From Pleomorphomonas sp. JP5 (GTDB lineage Bacteria > Pseudomonadota > Alphaproteobacteria > Rhizobiales > Pleomorphomonadaceae), in the NCBI RefSeq assembly GCF_023721815.1, contig NZ_JAMDLI010000007.1, positions 797,237 to 861,236 on the forward strand: a DNA stretch of 64,000 nucleotides, read 5' to 3'. Below, piece after piece: positions 46,229 through 53,911 of this stretch. A program made the translations under genes and the position numbers. Numbering within the stretch: the stretch's first letter is position 1; each line of letters opens with the position of its first letter. The notes under the pieces were generated by a model. The model had not been told where the DNA came from. It did no database searches and saw only the letters and a list, made by a program, of their open reading frames with translations.

Positions 46229-47329
46229 ATGACCGATATCGCCGGCATTCTTCCCGCTCACCGCATTCGCGAACTGTTCGATGCCGGCGCGATCGCGTCG
46301 ACGCGGCCACTCGATGCGGACCAGATCCAGCCGGCCAGCCTCGACCTTCGCCTGGGTCCGGTCGCCTATCGGCTGAGGGCGAGCTTCCTGCCTGGCGGCG
46401 GCTCCACCGTCGAGGACAAGCTCGACTATCTCGCGCTGCACGAACTCGATCTCAGCGTTGGGGCGGTGCTGGAAACCGGCGGCGTCTATCTCGTACCGGT
46501 TCTGGAATCTCTTGCGCTTCCCGACGAGGTGTCCGCCTCGGCCAACCCCAAGAGCTCGACCGGCCGGATCGACGTCTTCACCCGCCTTATCACCGACCAT
46601 GGCGTCGCATTCGACCAGATCGCCGCCGGCTATCATGGCCAACTATGGGTTGAAGTGTCGCCGCGTACCTTTCCGATCAAGGTTCGTTCGGGCTCACGGC
46701 TCAGCCAGGTCCGCTTCCGCCGGGGCGATGCGCGCCTCGACGACGCGGCGCTGGCCCTGCTCCATGCCCGGTATCCGCTGGTCGATCTGGAACCGCGTTT
46801 CGAACACGGCCTGACGCTGTCGATCGACCTTGCCGGTGCAGGGGAGGGGGCTTTGATTGGCTATCGCGCCCGACGGCACACCAGCGTGCTCGATGTCGAT
46901 GCCAAGGCGTCGCAGGATGTCGATGATTTCTGGGAGCCGATCAAGGCGCGCGGCCGGACGTCGCTGATTCTCGATCCGGATGAATTCTATATCCTCGTGT
47001 CGCGTGAGGCGGTGCAGGTACCACCCGAGACGGCGGCTGAAATGGTCGCCATCGACCCGCTGGTCGGCGAGTTCCGCGTCCATTATGCGGGCTTCTTCGA
47101 CCCCGGTTTCGGGCACGCCCCGGCCGGCGGCAAGGGAGCCCGCGCCGTGCTCGAGGTGCGGAGCCATGACGTGCCCTTCATCCTCGATCACGGCCAGACC
47201 ATCGGCCGTCTTGTCTACGAGCACATGGTGGAAGTGCCAGCGACGCTCTACGGGCAGGGCATGGGGTCGAACTACCAGGCGCAGGGCTTGAAGCTCTCCA
47301 AGCATTTTCGCCCCAAAGCGGCCTCTTGA
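46229..47329 (+). CDS. dcd: 2'-deoxycytidine 5'-triphosphate deaminase, double-domain type
   Basis: It converts dCTP to dUTP for thymidylate synthesis. At 366 residues it is nearly twice the classical Dcd (about 190). The N-terminal half has IQPASLDLRLG and ANPKSSTGRIDVF (serine and arginine of the first active-site half). The C-terminal half has VHYAGFFDPGFG...AVLEV (the glutamate half). Active-site parts are thus split over two fused dUTPase-like domains, a known alphaproteobacterial variant. The start at 46229 has no strong ribosome binding site. tRNA-Gly follows by 34 bp. Confidence 0.88.
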   Translation: MTDIAGILPAHRIRELFDAGAIASTRPLDADQIQPASLDLRLGPVAYRLRASFLPGGGSTVEDKLDYLALHELDLSVGAVLETGGVYLVPVLESLALPDEVSASANPKSSTGRIDVFTRLITDHGVAFDQIAAGYHGQLWVEVSPRTFPIKVRSGSRLSQVRFRRGDARLDDAALALLHARYPLVDLEPRFEHGLTLSIDLAGAGEGALIGYRARRHTSVLDVDAKASQDVDDFWEPIKARGRTSLILDPDEFYILVSREAVQVPPETAAEMVAIDPLVGEFRVHYAGFFDPGFGHAPAGGKGARAVLEVRSHDVPFILDHGQTIGRLVYEHMVEVPATLYGQGMGSNYQAQGLKLSKHFRPKAAS

Positions 47330-47355
47330 CAGCGCCGAGCGAGACTGCGATCTAA
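47326..47355 (+). promoter_or_regulatory. Candidate promoter of tRNA-Gly
   Basis: A perfect TTGACA (47326-47331) overlaps the dcd stop, and ATCTAA (47350-47355) lies 18 bp downstream, about 9 bp before the tRNA. The -10 is weak. Confidence 0.45.
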
Positions 47356-47363
47356 GGCTCGTC

Positions 47364-47437
47364 GCGGGTGTAGCTCAATGGTAGAGCAGCAGCTTCCCAA
47401 GCTGAATACGAGGGTTCGATTCCCTTCACCCGCTCCA
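47364..47437 (+). tRNA. tRNA-Gly (anticodon CCC)
   Basis: A 74-nt cloverleaf with encoded CCA. The acceptor stem is GCGGGTG/CACCCGC with discriminator T; the D arm is GCTC-AATGGTA-GAGC; the anticodon loop is TTCCCAA (anticodon CCC, reads GGG) on a 4-bp stem with a G-A mismatch at pair 27-43; the T arm has GGTTCGATTCC. It is followed by an AT-rich stretch. Confidence 0.95.
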
Positions 47438-47715
47438 ATTTCTTCAATAAAATCAATATTTTAAAGTTTTAGTTTTTGCTGTCGTGTCACTCGTGTCACT
47501 CGCCCTTTGACGATCTTGCCGCGACTCTGGAAGGTACCCCGACTGCTTCTCTGATTTTTGTCGCCCTCTGGTGGAGCGGATAGAGCTCGTGCGCTCACCG
47601 TTGCCAAGTGCCGGCAAGGTGAAGGTGAAAAGGCCCCCGCCCGAGAGTATTGTCCGCCGCGAGCAGCCATCCGCAGTGTAGCGGATGGCTTCCAGTACCT
47701 AAGGTTACGCGTGCG
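47438..47715. other. Gap after tRNA-Gly
   Basis: An AT-rich stretch (47438-47480) follows the tRNA, with a tandem GTGTCACTC repeat near 47485-47502. A perfect 10-bp inverted repeat (AGCCATCCGC, 47665-47674, with GCGGATGGCT, 47681-47690) lies 25 bp past the stop of the alcohol dehydrogenase gene and may be its terminator, without a T tract. No convincing gene. Confidence 0.5.
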
Positions 47716-48777
47716 CTACCAGTTGATGGTGACGACAGGCTTGATCAGGTCGGCCGGCTTGTCCTTCATCAGCATCAATGCCGTTTCGGCGTGCTCCAAC
47801 CCCTCATAACGGTGGGTGATGAGCTTGCTTGGATCGATGCGGCCCGACGTGATCAGCGCAGCGAGCTTTTCCATTCTGAGCCGTCCGCCGGGCATCAATC
47901 CGCCTCGGAAGCTCTTGTGACCCATGCCGCAACCGCAGCCGGAACGCGGGAGCTTGATGTAGTCGCCTGAGCCAAGGTAGTTGACGTTGCCGATCGTGCC
48001 GCCCGGCTTCATCATGTTGGTGGCCGGAATGAACGAGTCGACGTCGCCACCGGCCACGATCACCTTGTCGACGCCTTTTCCGGCGGTTTTCTCAAGAATC
48101 TGCTCGCCGATGTCACCATTCCGGTAGTTGATGCAGTCGGTGGCGCCATATTCAATGGCGATGTCCATGGTTCTTTGGCGGGAGCCGACTGCGAAAATAC
48201 GCGAGGCGCCACCGATAGCCGCCGCTGCCACGCTCATCAGGCCGACAGGTCCGATGCCGATCACTGCGACGCTGTCGCCGAACTTCACGTCCGCCAGTTC
48301 AACGCCATGGAAGCCTGTCGGCATCATATCGGCGAGTAACGTCCCGACCGCCGGATCGATGCCCTCGGGGAGATGGGCAAGGTTGCCGTCCGGGTCATTG
48401 ACGTGGAAGAACTCGGCGAAGACGCCATCCTTGCTGTTCGAGAACTTCCATCCGCCCAGCATTCCGCCGGAGTGCATCGAGTAGCCCGCCTGTGCCTCGA
48501 GCGAGTTCCAGTCCGGGGTAATCGCCGGCACAAGCACCTTGTCCCCTGGCTTGAAGCTCCTCACCAGCGATCCGACCTCGACCACTTCACCGACCGCCTC
48601 GTGGCCAAGAATGAGATTGTGGCGATCTCCCAATGCCCCTTCCCAAACGGTGTGCGTATCTGACGTGCAAGGGGCTAGCGCAATTGGGCGGCAGATTGCG
48701 TCCATCGGTCCACACTTGGGCGCCTCTTTCTCGATCCACCCGGTCCGGCCAATCCCCAACATTGCGAAGCCACGCAT
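47716..48777 (-). CDS. Zinc- and NADP-dependent secondary alcohol (isopropanol) dehydrogenase
   Basis: A 353-residue medium-chain dehydrogenase closely resembling the Clostridium beijerinckii/Thermoanaerobacter brockii secondary alcohol dehydrogenases. It begins MRGFAMLGIGRTGWIEKE. Catalytic zinc ligands are the Cys in PCTSDTHT, the His in LGHEAVGEV and the Asp in LADMMPTGFHG; the structural-zinc cysteines are absent, as in that group. The cofactor site GIGPVGLMSV with VGSRQ indicates NADP. It would interconvert ketones and secondary alcohols. A good GGAAGG site lies upstream. Its best resemblance to firmicute enzymes suggests transfer. Confidence 0.92.
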   Translation of the reverse strand: MRGFAMLGIGRTGWIEKEAPKCGPMDAICRPIALAPCTSDTHTVWEGALGDRHNLILGHEAVGEVVEVGSLVRSFKPGDKVLVPAITPDWNSLEAQAGYSMHSGGMLGGWKFSNSKDGVFAEFFHVNDPDGNLAHLPEGIDPAVGTLLADMMPTGFHGVELADVKFGDSVAVIGIGPVGLMSVAAAAIGGASRIFAVGSRQRTMDIAIEYGATDCINYRNGDIGEQILEKTAGKGVDKVIVAGGDVDSFIPATNMMKPGGTIGNVNYLGSGDYIKLPRSGCGCGMGHKSFRGGLMPGGRLRMEKLAALITSGRIDPSKLITHRYEGLEHAETALMLMKDKPADLIKPVVTINW

Positions 48778-49117
48778 TTCTCTTTCCTTCCATCAAACTT
48801 GACAGAAAGACTCTAGATTTTATTCGGCAGCGGGCAATATCGGATTATACCTATGTAAAGACTAAGGAAATTGAACTCGCGGTCTTGGTCGCGGTAAAGT
48901 GGAATATAAAGGATTAGAAATCGATTTAGCCCCTCGGCAATGAAACTCGGTACGGAATGGTACGTATGCTTGAGCGCCTGGGAGCGCCGATGAACCATGC
49001 TGGCCTGCCGGAGACGACCTTGCGTGGCTCCTTGTGAAGGGGCAGAAAAGCGCAATCGTTGATGTCCCCCGGCACTCGGAGAGGGTTCGATCTCTTTATC
49101 CGTTTCGGCGCCGATGG
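48778..49117. other. AT-richer gap upstream of the alcohol dehydrogenase gene
   Basis: The 340-bp stretch is clearly more AT-rich near 48800-48940 than its surroundings. On the minus strand a perfect -10 TATAAT (48849-48844) lies about 70 bp before the alcohol dehydrogenase start, without a good -35. No gene was recognised. Confidence 0.45.
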
Positions 49118-49429
49118 TCAGGCTGTCCGTTCCCGGTTGCGCTTGCGCGTCGCGGCGGCCTTCTTGGCGGACGCCGAGCGTTCCTCCTTTGACCGGGAAG
49201 CCGAGGCCGCACCGCCTCTCCGTCCACCCTTCTCGGAGGACTCGTGGGTATCGGGATGGCCACGTCCGGATCCGGACTTGTTGCCGCCACCGCTTTCCTT
49301 GTTCACGGTCGCCCAAGCGCGTCGTTCCGCCTCATCCTCGGGCACTCCGCGCGACTCGTAGTTCTCCTCGATGTGTTGGGCCTTGCGCTTCTGCTTGTCG
49401 GTGTAGGCGGATTTGTCTCCACGGGGCAT
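49118..49429 (-). CDS. Small basic KGG-type protein ('plasmid stabilization protein' family)
   Basis: A 103-residue, strongly hydrophilic protein. The N-terminus has KRKAQHIEENYESRGVPEDEAERRAWATVNKESGGGNKSGSG; the middle has a SEKGGRRGG (KGG-like) motif; the C-terminus is rich in S, A, K and R (SASAKKAAATRKRNRE). Similar proteins occur in many Rhizobiales and are labelled plasmid stabilisation, without experimental support known to me. DNA or RNA binding is possible from the charge. GGAG lies 7 bp before the ATG at 49429. Confidence 0.8.
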   Translation of the reverse strand: MPRGDKSAYTDKQKRKAQHIEENYESRGVPEDEAERRAWATVNKESGGGNKSGSGRGHPDTHESSEKGGRRGGAASASRSKEERSASAKKAAATRKRNRERTA

Positions 49430-49582
49430 GGAATGTCTCCTTGCAACGGGCGGGTTTCCACAAAACCACTCGCTTGCAGGAAAGTTCCGGGCCCTGCGGA
49501 GTTGGTTGCCGCCGGGCTTTTCCATTTCTTGCCGCTTCCATACGAACGCGGCTTCACACCGAAGCTGGGCCCGGCGATCCAC

Positions 49583-49936
49583 CTACTCCTCAGGCGACCA
49601 GGCGATCGGCACGCTGTCCTTGGGGTCGTAGGGCGCCTTGACGAACACTGCTTTCCACGGCGTGTCGCCACGGTTGACGACATGGTGGCCTTCGCCGGGT
49701 TCGCAGCGCAGGAAGTCGCCGACCCCGAGCACATGCAGTTCGCCGTCGACGTACATGTGAACCTCGCCGGCGATCGTCAGGAAGTTCTCCTCGATGTGCT
49801 GGTGCTTGTGCGTGTTGAAGTGCTGCCCCGGCAGCAACGTGACGACGCCGATGTCGACGCGAGGGCCGCGCAGCAGATATTTGGGGCCATGATCGCCGAA
49901 GCGATAGGTGTGCTCGTCTTCTTTGGTTTTGAACAT
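49583..49936 (-). CDS. Cupin domain protein
   Basis: A 117-residue single-domain cupin. The metal-binding motifs are visible: GQHFNTHKHQHIEENFLTIAG (three His and the Glu) and the second motif with PGEGHHVVNRGD. Small cupins of this type act as isomerases, dioxygenases or sensor domains; the substrate cannot be stated. The ATG at 49936 has GGAGA 5 bp upstream. It lies 83 bp downstream of lsrK on the same strand, so it may be cotranscribed with lsrR-lsrK. Confidence 0.82.
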   Translation of the reverse strand: MFKTKEDEHTYRFGDHGPKYLLRGPRVDIGVVTLLPGQHFNTHKHQHIEENFLTIAGEVHMYVDGELHVLGVGDFLRCEPGEGHHVVNRGDTPWKAVFVKAPYDPKDSVPIAWSPEE

Positions 49937-50019
49937 TGCTTCTCCGTCGCCGTCCCCGTCCGGACGGCGGTCCTTGCTTGAATCTGAAAATCGGCGCTGC
50001 CGCTCTACCTTGATCGGCG

Positions 50020-51585
50020 TCAGAGACCGGGGGCCTTCCACATCGAGCGGGTGATGCCGGCGTCGACGAGACGGCGCTGGGCGGCGTAGGCCTCGCGCCA
50101 GCGCTCGGTAACCTCCCCATAGAGAGAATGGCGGCTGATATTCGGCTCATAGCGCCGACGCCAGCGGACGACGGCGTCGGCCGCTTCCGGCAGCGATGCG
50201 TATTCGCCGATGCCGACCCACGCGGCGAGACCGGCGGCCAGCGCCGTCGCTTCGGTCACTTCCGGCACCTTCACAGGCAAACCGGTGACGTCGGAGAGGA
50301 TCTGCCCCCATAGGGCGCCCTTGGAGGCGCCGCCGGCGAAGACGAGATCGGTCAGCGTTACGCCGGCGAGATTGGCCGCCAGCTGGAGATTCTCCGACGC
50401 GACGATCGCGGCATTCTCCTGGATGGCGCGGAAGATCTGGGGCTTGCCGCAGACGGTGGCATCGAGCGACAGGTTGAGGAGCGACGGCGCGGCATGATAC
50501 CAGGCGCCGCAGTTCATCACGTCAGAGAAGATCGGAAGGATGCCATTGGCGCCGGGCGCCACGGTGGCCGACTTTTCCTCGAGAAGCGCATAGACGTCGA
50601 TGCCCCGCTCGCCGGCGATCCGCTTTTCCTCGTCACAGAAGGCGTCCCGGAACCAGCGGGTGGTCATGCCAACCATGAAGGCGATGCCTTCGGCCTGGCT
50701 GAGGCCCGGTACGACATGCGGATTGACGCGCACCCGCATGGCCGGATCGGCGATCGGGCGGGGCATGTTGACCACTTCCTGCCAGAATGTGCCACCAAGC
50801 ACGGCCGCTTCGCCGGCACGACCGACGCCGAGGCCGAGTGCGCCGAACTGCACGTCGCCGCCGCCGACCACAACCGGCGTTCCCACGGCGAGGCCCGTGT
50901 CGGCCGCGGCGGCGGCCGTCACGCGGCCAATGGCGGTGCCCGTCTCGTGAACGGGCGGCAGAATGGCGGGGTCGATGCCGGCGCGGCGGGCGATGTCGGC
51001 ATCCCAGGTTCGGGTGTCGAGCGCAAGAAGGCCACTGGTGCCGCCGTTCGAGGGATCGCAGGCGATTTCGCCGCTGAGGCGGGCGACGATCCAGTCGGAC
51101 AGCATGCACATGCGCGCCGTGCGGGCATGGACGTCCGGCAGGTGACGTTCGATCCACTTGAGGCGCGGAATGGCGCCCAGCGCGAACGTCTGGCCGGTCA
51201 CGGCATAGGCCTCACGCTCGAAGTCCGGCATGGCCGCCTTGAGAGCCTTGGTCTCGTCGGAGGCGCGCGAGTCGACGTTGGCGCAGGCCCAAAGCTCGCG
51301 CCCGTCCTTGTCCCACAGCACGATGCCTTCGCGCATCGACGTGGCGCTGACGGCGCGGATGGCCGAAGCCGGCAAGTTGGCCGAGGCCAGTGCACGGCGT
51401 ACGCAGCCGGCGAGAAGCGCCCAGTTGGCGGAGCAGTCGAACTCCATGGATCCGGGGTAGCGAGGGTCGCTGAGGTGCGTCCACTCCTCCTGCGCGACGG
51501 CGACCTGACGACCGCCCTTGTCGAAGATGACCGCGCGGCCGCTACCTGTACCGGCATCGATGGCGAGAACGTGAGGACTGGTCAT
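50020..51585 (-). CDS. lsrK: Autoinducer-2 kinase
   Basis: A 521-residue FGGY kinase that phosphorylates imported AI-2 (4,5-dihydroxy-2,3-pentanedione) in the cytoplasm, trapping it and making the LsrR inducer. Seen: LAIDAGTGSGRAVIFD (phosphate 1), EWTHLSDPRYPGSMEFD typical of LsrK, GGGDVQFGALGLG, and LVFAGGASKGALWGQILSDVTG (adenosine motif). It overlaps lsrR by 4 bp (ATGA), and the two share a transcript divergent from lsrF. Confidence 0.94.
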   Translation of the reverse strand: MTSPHVLAIDAGTGSGRAVIFDKGGRQVAVAQEEWTHLSDPRYPGSMEFDCSANWALLAGCVRRALASANLPASAIRAVSATSMREGIVLWDKDGRELWACANVDSRASDETKALKAAMPDFEREAYAVTGQTFALGAIPRLKWIERHLPDVHARTARMCMLSDWIVARLSGEIACDPSNGGTSGLLALDTRTWDADIARRAGIDPAILPPVHETGTAIGRVTAAAAADTGLAVGTPVVVGGGDVQFGALGLGVGRAGEAAVLGGTFWQEVVNMPRPIADPAMRVRVNPHVVPGLSQAEGIAFMVGMTTRWFRDAFCDEEKRIAGERGIDVYALLEEKSATVAPGANGILPIFSDVMNCGAWYHAAPSLLNLSLDATVCGKPQIFRAIQENAAIVASENLQLAANLAGVTLTDLVFAGGASKGALWGQILSDVTGLPVKVPEVTEATALAAGLAAWVGIGEYASLPEAADAVVRWRRRYEPNISRHSLYGEVTERWREAYAAQRRLVDAGITRSMWKAPGL

Positions 51586-52547
51586 GCTTGATCTTTCTCG
51601 ATAATGGCCTGGGCGGTCGGCTCGTCGGTAATCAGCACGTCGATGCGGCCACCGCGGGCGGCGGCCCGAATGGCATCGACCTTCTTGGGACCACCGGCCG
51701 CGGCGATGACCTGCGGGATGGCCGATAGAGCCTCGAAGTCGAGGCCGACCAGCATCTTGTGGAACGGCAGGTCGAGCGGCTCGCCGGTCTGGTCGTAGAA
51801 GATGCCGATGATGTCGCCGACGGCGCCCTGGCGGCGGAAGATCTCGAACTGCGAACGGCTGGCGTAACCGGACGCGATCAGCGTGGCCTCGTCGGCTACG
51901 GCTCCGATGCCGACCAGCGCATAGTTGGCGGTACGGGCCATGCTCATCACTTCGACGACGTGCCGCTCGGCCCGGATCGCCTCGGCGATGCTCTCCTGCG
52001 ACACGACGAGCGGGGCGGGAATGAGGTGGACGTTCTGCGAGGAGCGACCGGAGGCGACGCCTTCGATGTAGGCGGATACACCGCCGGTGAGGCTGACCAG
52101 CGAGATGTCTTTATAGGAGAGCGTGCGGGAGAGCCGCTGAAGCGTGCCCATCACCGTGGCGCCCCAGCCCACGGCCAGCATTTCCTGGTCCTTGAGGCGG
52201 CCCATCAGATACTGGCTCGCGGCCTCCGCCAGCCGATCGTTGACGTTGCCGGTCTCCTGAGCCGGGATGACGCGCGCTTCATCAAGGCCGTATAGCTCCT
52301 GCAGGCGGGCTTCCAGGGCGAAGCAGCCGCCATAGCTCGAATTGATGTGGACATGAATGAGCCCCATCTTTCGGCCGCGATCCAGCATGCGCGACACCTT
52401 GATGCGAGACAGGTTGAGCCGCTCGCCGATTTCGCTCTGCGTCAGACCATCGTGGTAATAGTGCCAGGCAACGCGGCTCAGCAGCTCTTCCTCGTGCGGC
52501 TCAAAAGCCAACTCGTCATAGGCTTCGTTCACGTCACTCACCTTCAT
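51582..52547 (-). CDS. lsrR: LsrR, repressor of the AI-2 uptake operon
   Basis: A 321-residue SorC/DeoR-type regulator. The N-terminal HTH is LTQSEIGERLNLSRIKVSRMLDRGRKMGLI; the C-terminal sugar-phosphate-binding domain has LAVGWGATVMGTLQRL, SLTGGVSAYIEG and GVGAVADEATLIASGY-like features. It represses lsr transcription until phospho-AI-2 binds. It is divergent from lsrF over a 351-bp gap that holds a promoter and candidate operators. The second SorC-type regulator at 60040 is a paralogue. Confidence 0.93.
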   Translation of the reverse strand: MKVSDVNEAYDELAFEPHEEELLSRVAWHYYHDGLTQSEIGERLNLSRIKVSRMLDRGRKMGLIHVHINSSYGGCFALEARLQELYGLDEARVIPAQETGNVNDRLAEAASQYLMGRLKDQEMLAVGWGATVMGTLQRLSRTLSYKDISLVSLTGGVSAYIEGVASGRSSQNVHLIPAPLVVSQESIAEAIRAERHVVEVMSMARTANYALVGIGAVADEATLIASGYASRSQFEIFRRQGAVGDIIGIFYDQTGEPLDLPFHKMLVGLDFEALSAIPQVIAAAGGPKKVDAIRAAARGGRIDVLITDEPTAQAIIEKDQA

Positions 52548-52596
52548 GACATTTGCACGGGCACTCCCAATGGAGAGCTCGAACGTCGTTATCGAC

Positions 52597-52608
52597 GATC
52601 ATATGATC
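52597..52608. promoter_or_regulatory. Perfect palindrome in the lsrR leader, candidate operator
   Basis: GATCATATGATC is a perfect 12-bp palindrome 50 bp upstream of lsrR. It could be an LsrR autoregulation site; this is not shown. Confidence 0.35.
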
Positions 52609-52787
52609 ACGATGCGCACATAAGCGCAAGATGTGATGTTCTCGATCATCATTAAGTCGCATGCGGCAAAATGTCGACTTTTGAAAAATAAATACAAATC
52701 AATGAGTTGAGGCTTATCTGTCATATTGCGTCGGATTTGCAGGTCGGTTCCAATGGCTGTCACTATCACTTATGTGCAGAATCTGGG

Positions 52788-52816
52788 TTGACGATGTGGG
52801 CCCTGCAGCGAATAAT
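52788..52816 (+). promoter_or_regulatory. Promoter of the lsrFACDBGE operon
   Basis: TTGACG (52788-52793) and AATAAT (52811-52816) are spaced by 17 bp; each matches 5 of 6. The predicted leader is about 76 nt. Confidence 0.7.
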
Positions 52817-52840
52817 CGGGTGTGCAATTGATAAGGCGGT

Positions 52841-52852
52841 GTTCATTTGAAC
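52841..52852 (+). promoter_or_regulatory. Inverted repeat in the lsrF leader, candidate LsrR operator
   Basis: GTTCA-TT-TGAAC (52841-52852), about 18-30 bp downstream of the predicted transcription start and 47 bp before lsrF. Position fits a repressor roadblock. Confidence 0.45.
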
Positions 52853-52898
52853 GACTGGTACTGCTGATTGCAGACCCCGCACCCCCTTGGAGGACCCC

Positions 52899-53783
52899 AT
52901 GGCCGATTTGGACGACGTGAGAGAAGGCAAGGATTTCGGATTGGACCAGCCGGTGGAGGTCAAGGCATTCCCCGTGCGTGGCTCCGCCGCGCTCGATTGG
53001 GGCATGCAGGACCGCCTGGCGCGCATCTTCCAGCCCAAGAGCGGCCATACCGTTATGCTGGCTTTCGATCACGGCTACTTTCAGGGACCGGCCACCGGCC
53101 TGGAGCGGCTGGATCTGACAATCCGTCCGCTCGTCCCCTACACGGATGTGCTGATGTGTACGCGCGGCGGTCTTCGCCAGACCATGCCGGCCGACAGCCG
53201 CAAACCCGTCGTGTTGCGCTGCTCCGGTGGCATGAGCGTTCTGACCGAACTGTCGCGTGAACTGGTGGCGGTCGACATCGAGGACGCCATCCGCCTCAAC
53301 GCATCGGCGATCACGACCAACGTTTATGTTGGTGCCGAGTACGAGCATCAGTCGCTCGCCAACCTCGTCAAGCTGATCGACACGGGCAACCGCTACGGCA
53401 TCCCGACCATGGCCGTGACCGGTGTTGGCAAGGACATGGCGCGCGACGCCCGCTACTTCGGTCTCGCCACCCGCATTTGCGCCGAACTCGGCGCCCATAT
53501 CGTCAAGTCCTACTATATCGACAATGGCTTCGAGAAGGTCGTGGCCGGCTGCCCGGTTCCGATCGTCATCGCCGGCGGCAAGAAGCTCCCCGAGCGCGAC
53601 GCGCTTGAAATGGCCTGGCGTGCCATCGACCAGGGTGCTGCGGGCGTCGACATGGGCCGCAATATCTTCCAGTCCGATTGTCCCGTGGCGATGATCTCCG
53701 CCGTGCGCGCCGTGGTGCATGACGGCGAGAGTGTCGACAAGGCCTACGACATCTACAAGGCCGGCAAGGCCAAGGCGGCCTGA
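52899..53783 (+). CDS. lsrF: 3-hydroxy-5-phosphonooxypentane-2,4-dione thiolase
   Basis: A class I aldolase-fold thiolase of 294 residues that transfers an acetyl group to CoA in the last step of phospho-AI-2 breakdown. Family features: [33 protein letters not shown], the Schiff-base lysine in [12 protein letters not shown], and [18 protein letters not shown]. The ATG at 52899 follows TTGGAGGA by 5 bp; the TTG inside that site is not a start. It is the first gene of the operon, unlike E. coli, where lsrA is first. Confidence 0.94.
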   Translation: MADLDDVREGKDFGLDQPVEVKAFPVRGSAALDWGMQDRLARIFQPKSGHTVMLAFDHGYFQGPATGLERLDLTIRPLVPYTDVLMCTRGGLRQTMPADSRKPVVLRCSGGMSVLTELSRELVAVDIEDAIRLNASAITTNVYVGAEYEHQSLANLVKLIDTGNRYGIPTMAVTGVGKDMARDARYFGLATRICAELGAHIVKSYYIDNGFEKVVAGCPVPIVIAGGKKLPERDALEMAWRAIDQGAAGVDMGRNIFQSDCPVAMISAVRAVVHDGESVDKAYDIYKAGKAKAA

Positions 53784-53808
53784 GCAGCCACAAGGACCGC
53801 GAACCGCA

Positions 53809-53839
53809 CCTCCGGGGCCCCTAATGGCGGCCCCGGAGG
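53809..53839 (+). other. Stem-loop between lsrF and lsrA
   Basis: A perfect 11-bp stem (53809-53819 with 53829-53839) with a 9-nt loop and no T tract. It may stabilise or partly terminate the lsrF transcript. Confidence 0.55.
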
Positions 53840-53911
53840 GTCGCCCCGGAGGAGGGGTGCCGAAACGCGGGTAAAGCCCGGCGTTTCCAAGTAAGTTGGG
53901 AGACTGTCGAC

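Larger units (their letters stand above)
52548..52898. other. lsrR-lsrF divergent control region
   Basis: The 351-bp gap carries a near-consensus promoter for lsrF, an inverted repeat in the lsrF leader, a perfect 12-bp palindrome near lsrR and TGATG/CATCA arms at 52634-52651. The middle (52660-52735) is AT-rich. Confidence 0.6.

Noticed and set aside
47364-47437. tRNA-Gly as an integration site of a genomic island
   Set aside because: No integrase and no repeat of the tRNA 3' end were found in the window; the idea remains open only for the alcohol dehydrogenase patch.
47461-47670. 69-codon minus-strand frame after the tRNA
   Set aside because: No ribosome binding site, odd composition and no family resemblance.
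48813-49316. 167-codon minus-strand frame upstream of the alcohol dehydrogenase gene
   Set aside because: It overlaps the KGG-type gene in another frame, has low-complexity composition and no domain.
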